Shown: in pieces, positions 48,747-61,505 of the stretch
Numbering within the stretch: position 1 is the first letter of the stretch
Layout: each line of letters begins with the position of its first letter
Assembly (NCBI GenBank): GCA_025766275.1
Contig: JAFKAC010000068.1
Coordinates: 1-64,000, forward strand
DNA: 64,000 nt
Source: Lactarius indigo
Lineage: Eukaryota; Basidiomycota; Agaricomycetes; Russulales; Russulaceae
Direction of reading: 5' to 3'
Notes under the pieces: model-generated
The model's database searches: none
What the model was told of the DNA's origin: nothing
Seen by the model: the letters and a program-made list of their open reading frames with translations, nothing else
Made by a program: the position numbers and the translations under genes

Positions 48747-50730
48747 TACGGGGAAAGCAGCACAGATCTAGTCTGTCAACAGCGAGGAGATCTTCTGTCG
48801 TGCGAGTTGATAGACCCTTTCTGTGTGGAGGGCAAAGTTTAGTTGATCGCAGAGTCTTCTCGTATCCCTACTGCAGACTATGGACTGGGGTTTTTAATCT
48901 TGTGCATTTATTCGACTAGTAGTACTAATTGAACGGACTGAGACGACTTTGGAGTCGTAATTATATCTTGTCTTACGCATTTCATGACCGAACGTTAACC
49001 TCGAGTTTATCAAATGCTCTCATGACCAAGTTTGCTCCTTTTTTTTTTTTTAAAAATCCATTTTTGTGCGCCTGAGGGAATTGTACCCTATGTAGCACTA
49101 CACTTGTGAATATCAAGTATGCTCCTATCCCTAGGTATTAACTACGGCAATGTACGGATTATCTAATATATGGGTCTAGCCTCGGGTTGTACTTTCCGAG
49201 CTGTATCCCAACAATATTTCAATACCGTAACTGTTGTTCGTGGGCTTTAATCCTTTGGCTGAAAAAGGAAAGCTATTATAGTACGTCCTATTTACAGCGA
49301 TCGATTCTTCCCTTTTGGGGTTTATATCATCTGATTCTGGCCGAGTTCGAACTTCAAAGACGATCTCTCCATACTCTTTCAATCTGACCCGCAGAGGAGC
49401 TCTAATTCGCGATGAAGCTCACTGTCTCGGGGCACAAATCGTACGAGCACGTGCTCATCCACATTCACTCACTCCTTTGTCGCTCCAGCAGAGACAGGCC
49501 ACTCAGGCTGGATACTACTGTAGCTGCCAACTCGCGTGATGCGGACTTGACATGCCGCATAAATACAAGCACGGAGTACTCGCGCAGGTTGTCTTACACC
49601 AGAGCGCAGCACGTTCGCTACAGTACCCTTGACAGTACCGGCCATTCGCACAAGGCTACAGGCACAGTCTTCGAAGTGCGCAGTCCTTAGGTGATGCTCG
49701 GTCCGCTCATCGGATCACCTTTCCTCCTGTACACATGCCACGTCCGACTTAGCGAAGAGCGATTCTCTGAATTTCTCTCGGATGAGCAAAAAAAAAAACA
49801 TTTTTTTGTTCAAACTACATGCGATGCGACGTCATGGTAGCTCACATCAGGGGAACGTTGTGCGCTTCTACCAGCCAAACGTGGCCCCCGGCGAAGCGCG
49901 GTAATACAGTGTCGGATCTACAGTTCTCGTAGTTGGGGACAGAGCTAGGGTCGCTGTTCCTCAACGGTGCCGTGGGGTGAGCTTAATTTTATTGACAAAT
50001 GGTGGCGCTAATATGAGGGCCGCGCATTAGGGTAAACCTGCGGCAGAGTCTTTTTTCTTTGAATAGGCGATACGACAACACGAGTTTCAATACGCTAGAT
50101 GTCAACGGGTCAGTATCAGTTCGTCTGCAACGCTAATTGATTAGTACCAGTTATTGATCCTCGCCGGATTGAATTTTATGTACATAAAGTGACTGACTTC
50201 AAGTTGGAATTCTTTGACTCGGGATTCTGTGTAGGTAGCCTAAGGACACACGCCCCGTACCAGCAGCCTTTGATCTCCAGAATGCGGCAAATACCTTAAT
50301 ACATCCTTCGTTTCCAAAACTCATCCACAGACACGCCCTGCACCACTTCGTTCGCGTCACTGGCACCCTCCGTGCTGCGCTTTTGGCTACCAATTTCCGA
50401 TCGAACGTAATACTGGTACGTGAGTGTAAGTAAGTTTCGAGTGTCGTTGATTATTTGACGGCTCGCAACTCGGGGCAATGCTCTTAGTTACACGAGTTGG
50501 AGATGCTGCGGAGAAGTATATCCCCCACTGGCAACGCGCCTCTCATTTCGCTGCGCAGTTTTTGATGCAATATCTTTTTTGGCTTTGTCGTCATTCCCAC
50601 TGGTGTAATGGTCATATGTTCGGGTGAGCGCGTCGCAATGGGAATAAGCACACATCCGCGCTGATCCCACACGCGTGCTTGAGGTAAATCCATCCATCCG
50701 CCTATTCGCGCAACTCGGGCTTCCTGCGGG

Positions 50731-50737
50731 TATAAAA
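50731..50737 (+). promoter_or_regulatory. TATA box, LysM copy 4
   Basis: TATAAAA 65 nt before the ATG in the conserved promoter context. Confidence 0.7.
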
Positions 50738-50795
50738 GGAAGGGTTGCTCCCCTTCTTCAGACCAACAACCATTCGCCACTTTACAGTCTTTACC

Positions 50796-51510
50796 ATGCA
50801 CGCCATCTCCACTGCTGCCTTTGTTTCCGTTCTTGCCTTGGTATCGTCGTTGGCCGCCGCCACGCCAGCGACCGGTACGACGCCACAGTGTATCAGTATG
50901 TCTTCGTCTTCGTCGCCTCCACTCCCGGTTGTCTGACAAGGCTTTTCTATGCACAGAAACGTATACCGTCCCGTAAGCCTTGCAATACCGCATCTCTCCA
51001 TGGCGCATCCAGATGCACGTATGCTGACCTGTCTTGCTCACCACCAGGAAAGCTATACCTTGCGATACCCTCATCGCGGACCTCGGCCTGAGCAAGGCCG
51101 ATATACTGTCGCTGAATTCTGGGTTTAGCTGTAAGTATCCCTGATACAGTCCGATCGAGCAGAGCTCTGGCTGAGACGCGAATTGTCACCACAGGTGATG
51201 GTACCATCCCCGCCGGCAAAGTCTTATGCATTAAGCAATCGAAGCCAAAGCCGGCTCGGATGTTGGTGCCAACGCCCAAAAAGCCGGCGCCTGCTTGCAA
51301 GAAGTACGTGACTGCCTCGGAAACGACGTGCGACGAGCTGGCGCCCAAGTTCGATCTCACTCCGAAGGAATTCATCGAGTACAACGACGGCGTGAACGAC
51401 GACTGCACCAACCTCGTTCCAGGACAGAAAGTATGTGTATTCCTTCCCACTTCGGGAGTGTGACATGGGACTGACTGATTCGGGATTAGTACTGCGTGGC
51501 CCTCGATTGA
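50796..51510 (+). CDS. Secreted two-LysM protein, copy 4 (extra linker intron)
   Basis: Five exons (50796-50895, 50957-50972, 51048-51130, 51195-51430, 51490-51510) give 151 aa. Like copy 3, it has an additional intron (50896-50956) replacing the coded linker, and a 16-nt exon. LysM1 (PCDTLIADLGLSKADILSLN) and LysM2 (CKKYVTASETTCDELAPKFD, CTNLVPGQKYCVALD) are complete with all eight Cys. Among the tyrosine-bearing copies it is the most diverged in LysM2, with more acidic residues near the chitin-contact loop (EYNDGVNDD). Confidence 0.85.
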
Positions 51511-52375
51511 TACTCGGGAAACACAGATCTAGTCGAGTGACGAGATGTTGGTCGTGCGCATTGAGTCATACAATGGACCTCTTTCTGTGGAGGGCGGAAT
51601 TAAATTGATCCCAGAGTTCTCTCTTTTCTCATATCCCAACTACAGACCGTCTTTATTTCTCTGTCTCCCCAACTACCAATCGAATAGTAGACGACTTTAA
51701 GTCGTAATTATACCATGTCTTGTTCATATCTGGGTCGCATGTCTGAGTGATGTCCGAACATAAGTTACCTTTAGGTTATGAACCATTCTCATGGCCCTCT
51801 TTGGGCCTCTTGTCATCACGTCTTGCCGCCCCACTCAAACTCGAACTTCACTGAGTAGCGGCTGCTGCTGCTAGTATCTTCTTTTTGAATCCATTTTCGT
51901 GCACCCGAGAGTACACTGACAGGACTCAGTGTAGCACGTTAATTTGTGCTTCTAAACAGTGACTGTTGTTGTGCACGAGGTTTAGTAAAAGAAATGCTAG
52001 TACGAAGGCTAGTACGTCCTATTTCCAGTGATCGTTATTGTTTCCGACTTCATCCCTTTAACTTGAAGTTGTGGCGTTATATCACCTGGTTCTTGTCGAG
52101 CTCAAAGCCGACTTCTATTCTCTTTCAATTTGACTGTAAATGGCCTGGGCAGGGGAGCTTAGATTCGTAATGGAGCTAACTGTATTGGGCGTCCACATAA
52201 AGCACATCGTCAAGCATACCTTAGAAGCGCTGAAGTCCCTTCTCAAGTTCGCCGTCACGATGACGAAAGCCGACAAAGCGCTTCATAATTTCGAAAGTAG
52301 CATACCGTGTGCAAGCGTCCTTCGACGTTATAAAGTAGATAACTAGGCACAGTAAAATTGTCATTTATCTACATT

Positions 52376-53100
52376 CTAAAACCCCCATGGCTCTGTCTTG
52401 CCAACGTGCACTGTAGCAGTCTCGCCGATATCGATGACACCCACCCTGACTCCACCCACCAATCTGCAACTCCCAAAGCTGCAACGGTCGCCCGCCACAT
52501 ATTGTCCGCCAAACCATCTACCACGCGGACCCCCGCAGGCAGTATCATCACCACCTTGAGAGGTTGAGTGCGAGTATGAGAGTGTCGACCCAAGGGGATG
52601 ACGTAGACAAGATGAGGTGAAATGGATGTGAAGTCGATTCGGAGATAGAGCGCGGGAACGTAGAGCTAGAATCGGCGCGGGTGCGATGTGTAGATCAGCG
52701 TTCGCTCGGATGTCAGACGAAGGGGCTTCAAGAGCTGCAGATGAGGTGAGACGGATAGATTGATTTCTTCTCGAGACACGAAAGCCGAGGAGTATAAATA
52801 CATGAGGGACGAGCCACAGGACACAAAGTAGGACAATAGGGATACAGGAAGAATATAGTAGTTGCGGACACGAAGGAATACAATGGGTGAACGCAGACAC
52901 ATCCGAGAACCGGGCATCGAGGCCGATGTGGCCGAGTTGTCGTGGGCGTACGAACGCGCTGAGTGTGACTGTTTGGCGGTGTTGCGCACGCAGCGCATGT
53001 GTGGACCTTACAACCTCACGCTCTGGTCTGCTCGAACTCGAGGGTCGGGTCGAGCGCCTCGACGTTGCTGCCTGCAAACGTGCAACGCGAGCGAATGTTG
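52376..53100 (-). pseudogene. Companion small gene, decayed copy
   Basis: A TTTGCAG acceptor near 53087 opens SNVEALDPTLEFEQ, then a stop follows within a few codons. Further downstream, in other frames, come VVDGLADNMWRATVAALG and the terminal IDIGETATVHVGKTEPWGF ending at about 52376. The order of motifs matches the other copies, but frames are broken and an inserted-looking stretch separates them. Confidence 0.5.
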
Positions 53101-53219
53101 GGCGTACAGGGCGACGTCCATGCACAGAGAGTGCGCGGGGTAAGAGGTGAGACTGGACTCACGGGTGTGAACGATTTGATAGGGGAGGGCGCGTTAGCGG
53201 ATTTACTTACCGGGTTGAG

Positions 53220-54510
53220 TCAGGAGGGAAAGGGCGCGCACGAGAAAGAGATATACGCACGCGGGAACCGAGGCAAGCGTCGAAGGAGAGAGTCCCCGCG
53301 CCAAATGGGGAGCATCGCGAGGTCGAAGGGCAAGTACTTGGATCCTGTCTCTACACACATATATGTGTCGTAACCGCCGTGGTTCAAAGGCTGGAAAGGG
53401 TGGAAAGGTAGCTGGACATCCTGGATTACCAAAGCCTAGCTAAGCGGGGCGGATCCGTATGAAAAAAGTGCCATACCCAGAGAGGTAGGTGGGCGCGCGG
53501 TTGCCTCCTATCGTGGCATCAGCTTGCACACAATGTGGTGCAATTGTCGTGGCCTGCGGGGGTTCTGGTCGGTCCTGTGGTGATAACTTGATGAAGGCGG
53601 GGGACACGTACCGCTAGAATGTTGGGCTAGCGTACAAAGAAACTTGAGTTTCTGGTGGGAGTGGGGGTGGGTTGGCAGCGTGGAAAAATCCCACTAATCC
53701 AACCCCGTGATTTGGGAAGTCGGGATTCCGGTTTCCTCGAACCATGTCTTGTTGCCTTTTCTTTTTGAGCACACGACTGATGATTACCAAGGTAATGGAG
53801 GAGTATGACAATTGAGGTTGTCTTTGGCCCACATAGCGGAACGAGGAAATGAACGCGGTCGCCGCGCAGTTCGTGGATCCGTTGCAGCGTCGGGATGTCG
53901 AGATGTGATAGCTGCGATATTTTATTTCGGCTGGGAGACATAAAGGGGAGACGGGAGGTGCTACCACCCGGATCAGACAGATAGAAGGTGATTATGCGAG
54001 TAGACCACGAATTGGAATTCGGGCAGGTCAGGGACGATGCATGGGAGGTAGAGGGCGCTAGATGCCAACCCAGGGAGATGGGCCAGCGCTCTTAGAGAAG
54101 ATGGAGTCGAGCAACACGCGGGCCGATTCGTCAGCGGAAGTAGTACAACTCAGGAACTCGACGAGAAAACTCTTGGAAAAGGTTCGCTGGTCTGAGGCGG
54201 AGCGAGCGCTTGATAGTCTTTGAGCGCTCAGGGCGGCACGTGCTCATTCCGGATCCTCGTCCGTGTTGCCACCTGTCTATCAACCGCCCGCCCGCCGCAC
54301 CCAGGCTCGACGGTGAGCCCCTTGTCCCTCCCTCGCCGGCTCGCTACCGGAGGCCCCACTCATCGCAACCTCGCCTCGGACCTCGGACACAAAAACTCCT
54401 TGTTTTTAATCGCGAAACACGTCGTGCTTCCGCCCGGTCTCTATTCCATCGCATATCCACTAAATCGCTCGCTACCTTGTAACTTGCTTTTTTCTTCATT
54501 AACCCCTAGT
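53220..54510. repeat. Extra segment shared with 57715-58545
   Basis: This part of the unit before copy 5 has a counterpart only in the unit before copy 6. Landmarks common to both are GTGGATCCGTTGCA, TATTTCGGCTGGGAG, GGCACGTGCTCATTCC and GCCTTGTAACTTGC (or a one-base variant). No gene is supported in it; frames on both strands are short and not conserved between the two copies. Confidence 0.6.
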
Positions 54511-55774
54511 ACGCCCGCTGGTCAATAGAACAAGCCATCTGGTCTCGAGGCTTGAGTGTAATATCTATAACTTTTGCAGGGTACCACCCATACGCTCAGG
54601 TCAGATCCTATTGTAGCATGCCAGCTCGCGTGATGTGGACGTGACGTGCCGCATGAATATAAATGCGCAGTATTTGTGTGGTCTTGTCTTACACTACAGC
54701 GCAGTACGTTCGTTATAATACCGACCATTCGCACAAAGGCTACAGGCATAGTCTTCAAAGTGCGCAGTCCTCAATCATTCTTAGGTGATACCCGGTCCTT
54801 GCGTCAGATCGCGTTTCTTCATGTGCACGTGTCACGGCGAATAGCGAATCTCTTGGATGAGCAAAGAAACACGCTGCGTTCAAGCTACGTGCCGTGCTAT
54901 GTAGCTCTCACCAGGCGAACGCGATTGCGTCCTTCTACTGGTCAAACCCGCGTGGTCCTCGGCGAAGCACAGTTCCCAGCGCCGAATCTACAGTTCTCGT
55001 CACTTAGTCGGGGATGCTGTTTGTTAACATTGCCATGGTATCAGCTTGTGTTTTTTTTTTTTTGACGATTGTGACACTAAAACGAGGGCCGCAGCACTAG
55101 AGTAAACCTGCGACAAATATTTTTCTTTGAATAGGCGGTACGGCAAACATGGGTTTCAATATGTTGGGCGTCAACGGGTCTGTCTGTAACGCTGTGGATT
55201 TTCGCCCGATTGATCTCGTGTGCATCCAGAGACTGGCTTGGAATACTTCGACCTGTAGGTGGCTTCACCACAAGGACGTGCACCCTGGACAGGCCAACTC
55301 GATTACCAGAGTGCATTGAACACCTTAACGAGCCCTTCATTTAACACAGACCCAACCATGACACGCCTTGTGTCACTTGGGTCGATATTTCGCGTCACTG
55401 GCACCCGGGCTGCGCTTTCAGCTATAGCTACCAACTTTTCCGATGAAACGTAATACGTGACTCTAACTATATGTACGTTTTGGGTGTCGTTGATCTTCCG
55501 ACGGCTCGCAACTCAGGGCAGTCTTCCCTATTACACGACACTGGAGACACTGCGGAGAAGTATGCCTCCCGCTAGCAATGCGCCTCTAATTTCGGTGCGC
55601 AGTTTCTTATACAATATCTTTTTTGACTTCATCGTCGTTTCCATCGGTCTAACGGTCACATGTCCAGGTGACCGTGTCGCAAAGGGAATAAGCACACATC
55701 CGCGCCGATCCCACACGCATACTTGATGTAGGTCCATCCAACCGCCTATGCGCGCAAGTCGGGCTCCATGCGGG

Positions 55775-55781
55775 TATAAAA
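55775..55781 (+). promoter_or_regulatory. TATA box, LysM copy 5
   Basis: TATAAAA 74 nt before the ATG in the conserved promoter context. Confidence 0.7.
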
Positions 55782-55848
55782 CGAAGGGCTGCTCCCCTTC
55801 TTCAGACCAACAACCATTCCACCCAATCTCTACTTTACAGTCTTTACC

Positions 55849-56546
55849 ATGCGCACCATCTCCACTGCTACCTTTTTTTCCGTTCTCGCTTTGGTATCAT
55901 CCCTAGCCTTCGCTCTTCCACAAGCTAAACCAGCAACTGGTCCCGCTCCGCAACAATCTCCAGCCCCATTGAAGTCCTCGTCTTCCGACAAAGCTGTTCC
56001 ATGCACGGATACCTATACTGTCCCGTGAGTCTTCCAATATCCTATCTCTCCGTGGCGCCTCCAGGTGTACGTGTATTGACCGTTTTTCTCACCACCAGGA
56101 AAGCTGAACCCTGCGATACCCTCGTCGAGGAGCTCGGCCTTAGCCAGGCTGATATCCTGTCGCTGAATGACGGGTTAAGCTGTAGGTGTCCTTGATACTA
56201 TCCGATCGAGTAGAGCTCAAGTCGAGACCCAAATCGCCACCACAGGTGACGGCAACATTCCCGCCGGCAAGGTATTGTGCATTAAGAAGCCGAAGCAAGT
56301 GTCGTTGTTGGCGCAAAAGCCGGCGCCTGCCTGCAAGACGTACGTGACGGCCACGGCCACGACATGTGACGCGCTGGCGTCCGAGTTTGGTCTTACTCTG
56401 GAGAAATTCGTCGAGTACAACAGCAACGTGAACAGTGACTGCGCTAACCTCGTTCCAGGACAGAAAGTACGTGTATTCCCTCTCGCTATAGGGGCGCTAC
56501 ATGACGCTAATTGTTTGACGAATAGTACTGCGTGGCCTTGGATTGA
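55849..56546 (+). CDS. Secreted two-LysM protein, copy 5
   Basis: Four exons (55849-56024, 56099-56181, 56246-56466, 56526-56546) give 166 aa. Signal peptide (MRTISTATFFSVLALVSSLAF), coded Pro/Ser-rich linker, LysM1 (CTDTYTVP, PCDTLVEELGLSQADILSLN, IPAGKVLC) and LysM2 (ACKTYVTATATTCDAL, CANLVPGQKYCVALD). Its 3' half is close to copy 3 while its 5' half is close to copies 1 and 2, which suggests exchange between units. Confidence 0.9.
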
Positions 56547-57335
56547 TACCCGGGAAACGCAGACCCAGTCTGTCAACATGTCAACAGTAACGAGATCTTC
56601 GGTGCGAGTCATGCGCATTGATGGACGCTCTTCTGTGTGCCAGCGGAGGAGACGAAGTTAAATTGATCGGAAAGTTTCTCGTGTTCCTACTGGAGACTAT
56701 GGACTGGATATTTTAATTGTGTGTCCCCCGACTAGTACCAATTGAACGGACTCGAACGACTTTGAAGTCGTAATTATACCTTATCTTTTGCATGTCATGG
56801 CCGAACATAAGTTACCTCCTGCTTGTCAAGTGCTCTGGCGATCGTCTTGTCATCGCGAACCGCCCCACTCAATCCCTTCAACAGAGTAGCTGGCTCGAAA
56901 TTCACCAAGGAGCGGCCGTGAGTAGTATTATATCCTTTTTAAATACACCCGAGATTCGGATTACATTGGCAGAAACCTATGTAGCAAGCGAACCTACACT
57001 TCTCACCAATGACCGTTCACAGACGGTCTAGTCTGAGTCCTCCAGAAAAGCAAAAAGCTGGTATATTTTATGGTTAGTTACAGCGGGAGTCCTCGATTTT
57101 TTCAACTTCGTATGAGCTTCGTGGCGTTGTATCAACAAAGTCAACAAAGTTTATCGCCCGATCTCGGTCGTGTCACGTGTGCAAAGACGATCTGGCGGAA
57201 TCTCATTGACATGTTACAGTAATGGTCGATGAAAGGCTTCATAAATTCGAGAGCAGCTCATTGTACGCAACCGTATCCTCTCACCGTGATATTAATAGAT
57301 AAATTAGGCGCAGTAAAATTGTCGCTTGTTACATT

Positions 57336-57815
57336 CTAAAGCCCCGACGGCTCGGACTCACCTACATGCACTGTAGCACTCTCACCGACATCGATGGCGC
57401 CCACAACGCCCTCCATCCACCAGCCTCCGACTATCGCGGTGGTCATCCGCCGTACAACGTCCACCAGACCGTCGTCCCTCCTGTGGGCAGCATCGTTACC
57501 ACACGCTCGGCGAGCTCGAGCTCGAGCTCGACGATCGGGTCGAGCGCCTCGATGTCGCTGCCCATAACGTGGTAAAGTGCATTGCGAGCAAACGTCGTGC
57601 GCACAGGGTGACATGCACGAGAAGAGCGTGGGCGGGGGTCGCGTGATGAGAGGTGAGAATGGAGTGCACGATCTGGAAGGGAGGAGGATGGCGCTAGCAA
57701 ATTCCTTACCGGGCTGAGAAAAGGGGGCACACAAGCGAGAGCGAGATATGCGTACGCGGAAGCCGAGGTGAGAGACGAAGGAGAGAGAGAACCGCCGCGC
57801 CAGATGGGGAGCATC
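57336..57815 (-). pseudogene. Companion small gene, decayed copy
   Basis: The block GSDIEALDPIVELELELAERVV is open, but the splice acceptor before it has lost its AG. A one-base frame change is then needed to reach DVVRRMTTAIVGGWW and the terminal AIDVGESATVHVGESEPSGL. A GAGCTC repeat at about 57506-57533 expands the middle of the conserved block. Confidence 0.5.
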
Positions 57816-58545
57816 GCGATGTCAAACGGGCCATATTTTGATCAGATCTCTACACAGTGATACAATCTCGACGATACCGCAGCCTTCGTGGACTCTAATC
57901 GACCCTGCGGTGTGGTTTGGGGGTCACATACCGCTAGTACGTTGGACCGATGTACAAACAAACTTGGGCCCCTGAAGCTTGAAGCTTGAAGGGCTGGCCT
58001 AGCGGAACGAGGGAATGCACGCGGTCGCGGCGCGGCTCGTGGATCCGTTGCAGGCGTTGGGAAGTAGAGATGGACATAGCTGTGACATTTTATGTTTATT
58101 TATTTCGGCTGGGAGGCATGAAGGGGAAACGGGTGTACGGGTTCCCCAGAGCAGACAGAATTAACACACCGGTTATGGATGAATTGGAAGTCGGGCAGGT
58201 CAGCGATCGGAGTCTGAGCGCGCAGGGAGGCACGTGCTCATTCCTCTATTCCGTGCCGCCATGCCGCCACTACTCCGCCACCTGTCGTACCCATCTTCTC
58301 AATCAACCGTACTGCTCTTTTCTTTTCCCAGCCCGCCCCACCCAAGAATTCCATCGCCAAGGGATCGATTATGAGTCACTTGTCCCTCGCTCGCTGGTAC
58401 GCTCCGGTGTCTTGACCTCGCCTCGGGCACAAAAACCCCTCGTTTTCGACCGAGAGGCGTGCTTCTGCCCTGTCTCTGCTCGCCCATAGCATACCTACCT
58501 AATCGCTCGCTGCCTTGTAACTTGCCCTTTCCTCGCCACCCCCTA
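57715..58545. repeat. Extra segment shared with 53220-54510
   Basis: Counterpart of the segment before copy 5, somewhat shorter. It contains a direct doublet GAAGCTTGAAGCTTGAAG near 57974. No gene is supported. Confidence 0.6.
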
Positions 58546-59927
58546 GTACGCCCGTTGGTCGATAGAACAGATGTTTATATTTTCTCTCTCCCCGTGCCTT
58601 TGCGCTTGGCCTTTTCTATCTTTGCAGGTCTTCCCCGCTCGGCACTGCATGGACACGCCTTCCTGGCAAACCGAATAACTCACCTGCAAAGAGAGCTAAA
58701 TCTTGCGGAAGAGCGCCACAGAACCGACACACCGCGTGTCCAAGCCATGTCGCCTTGAGATTCGATGTAGGTAAGAGTGTGATATCTGTAACTTTTGTAG
58801 GATACCGCCCATACGCTCATGTTGGACCCTAGTAGAATGCCGGCTCGTGTGATGCGGATGTGATGTGACGCATCAATATAAACGCGCAGTACCCACGCAT
58901 TCTTGTCTCACACTACAGCGCAGCACTTTCGTTACAGTCGCGACAGCTCGCTACAGGCACGGTCTTCAAAGTGCGCAGTCCTCAGTCTTTCTTAGGTGGT
59001 ACCTTGTCCGCGCATTAGATCACCTTTCCTCCTACACGTGCACACGTGCCACGTCTAGCTTAGCGACTCGTAATGGCAATTCTCTTAGATGAACAAAGAA
59101 ATACTGTTCGTTCTACAAGCGATGCCATGTATCTCACAGCAGGTGAGTACGGTTGCATTCTTCCTCTAGTCAAACATACATGGCCCATGGCAAAGTGCAG
59201 CTCTTTGGTGCCAAATCTACGGTTCTCGTAACTTAGTTGGGGGCGGTGTTAGTCAACATTGCTATGGTATCAGCTTGATTATTTTGACGATTTTTGACGC
59301 CAAAATGAGGGCCGCAGCATTAGGGTAAACTTATGGCAGAGTCTTTATCCTTTGAATATGCAATACGACGAACATGAGCTTCGATACACTAGGTGCCAAC
59401 GGATCAATCTGCAAGGTTGCGAATTAGTACCAGGCCTCGTTAATCCTCGCTCGGTTGAATCTATGTATATTGAGTGACTTCTTGGGATTCTCGTATTCTG
59501 ATGGCTCCACCACCAAGGACCCTAAGCGACCCGGACTGGCTAAATCAACTTTCGGGACACAGCAAATACATTAAGTAATCCTTCTTCATCTGCCACAAAC
59601 TCAACCTTGGATACGTTCTGTGCCACTTCGCTTCCGACGGCCCGCAAACAAGGGGAATGCCCTCAGTTACACGAACTGGAGACGCTGCGGAGAGGTACTA
59701 TGCCCCCACTGGCAACCCGCCTCTCATTTCGCTTCGCTGCGCAGTATCTTATGCAATCTCATTTTTGACTTCATCACTATTCCCATTAGTCTGACGGTCA
59801 TATGCCCAGGCCGGGTGACCGTGTCGCAAGGGGAATGAGCACACATCTGCGCCAACCCCACATCCGAGCCTGACGTAGACGTAGATTCATCAATCTGTCT
59901 ATCTGTGCAACTCGGGCACCTTGCAGG

Positions 59928-59934
59928 TATAAAA
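59928..59934 (+). promoter_or_regulatory. TATA box, LysM copy 6
   Basis: TATAAAA 74 nt before the ATG; the preceding bases are CAGG rather than CGGG. Confidence 0.7.
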
Positions 59935-60001
59935 CGAAGGGCTGCTCCCCTTCTTCAGACCAACAACCACTCCACCCAATCTCTACTTCACAGTCTTTAC
60001 T

Positions 60002-60697
60002 ATGCACACCATCTCCACTGCTACCTTTTTTTCAGTTCTCGCCTTGGTATCGACCTTGGCCCTTGCCATGCCACTAGCTATACCAGCAACTGGTCCGGCT
60101 CCGCAACCATCTCCGACGCCATTGAAGTCGTCGTCTCCTGACAAGGCTGCTCCATGCACAGATACCTATACCCTCCCGTGAGTCTTGCGATATCCTATCT
60201 CTCCGTGGCGCCTCCCGATGCACGTGTGCTGACTGTCTTGCTCATCACCAGGCAAGCTGAACCTTGCGATACACTGGTCTCGAAGCTCGGTCTGAGCCAG
60301 GCTGATATCCTGTCGCTGAATTCCGGGCTAAGCTGTAGGTGTCCCTGATAGAATCGGATGGGGCAGAGCTCTGGCTGAGACACAGACCGCCACCGCAGGT
60401 GTCGGCAACATTCCCGCTGGGAAAGTATTGTGCATTAAGAAGCCGAAGCAAGAGTCGTCGTCGACACAAAAGCCGGCGGCTGCCTGCAAGAAGCAGGCAA
60501 CGGCCACGGCCACGACATGCAACGGGCTGGCGACCGAGTTTGGTCTGACTGCGAAGAAATTCATCGAGTTCAACAATAACGTGAACAGTGAATGCACTAA
60601 CCTCGTTCCAGGACAGGCCGTACGTGTATTCTCTCTCGTTATAGGGGGTGCGACATAGCGCTAACTTCGTCACTAGTACTGCGTGGCCTTGGATTAA
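60002..60697 (+). CDS. Secreted two-LysM protein, copy 6
   Basis: Four exons (60002-60177, 60252-60334, 60399-60619, 60677-60697) give 166 aa; the stop is TAA instead of TGA. Signal peptide, coded linker and LysM1 (PCDTLVSKLGLSQADILSLN) are standard. LysM2 differs: the Tyr after the first Cys is Gln (ACKKQ), the tract reads TCNGLATEFGLTAKKF, and the last junction reads PGQA before YCVALD. Copy 7 shares these changes, so copies 6 and 7 form a subfamily that may bind a different ligand or bind less tightly. Confidence 0.88.
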
Positions 60698-61505
60698 TAC
60701 CCGGGAAACATCGCAGACCCAGTCCGTCAACAGTGACGAACTCTTCGGTCATGTCCATTGAGTCATATGATGGTCTCTCTTCTGAGTGCAGTGAAGGGCA
60801 GAGATATAATTGACCGCAGCGTTTTCTCTTTTTTTTTTTTTTTTTTCATATTCCAACTACAGACTGTCTTTATTATTGTGTCTCCCCAACTACTAATGGA
60901 ATAGTAGACGACTTTGAGTCGTAATTATACCACGTTTTATGATGTCCGAGTCTTGGCCTTGCCTAAGTTACCTCCAGCTTATCACTGGCAAGTACTCTCA
61001 TGACCCTCTTGTCGTCACGCCTCGCCCCACTTAGTTCCTTCAACAGAATAGCTGACTAGCTGACTCGAACTTCGCTACGCTGAGGCGGTGGTTAGCACTT
61101 TCTTGAATTTATTTTCGTGCACCGAAGAACATACTGGCAGAACTCTATGCAGCACGTTAAACTATACTTTCAACTAATAACTGTTGTTCATGGGGTTCAG
61201 TCCTCTGGAAAAAGCAAGGCTATTATTAGTATGCCCTATTTACAGCGACCGACTTCGTCCCTTGTGGCGCTATATTTACCCGATTCTAACCAAGTTCAAA
61301 GACGGACTCAATACTCTTTCGATCTCACTGTAGAGGGCCCGAGAGACTATTCACGATGAGACTTACTGTACCGGACATACTCACAGATGGAGGTGTACAC
61401 ATCGTAGTGCTGAAAACCCTTCTCGAGTGCGGGTGACGGCGACGATGACTGACGAGGCGCTTTATAAATTTGAAAGTAGCCCATTGTGCACAAGCGTGTC
61501 CTTTA

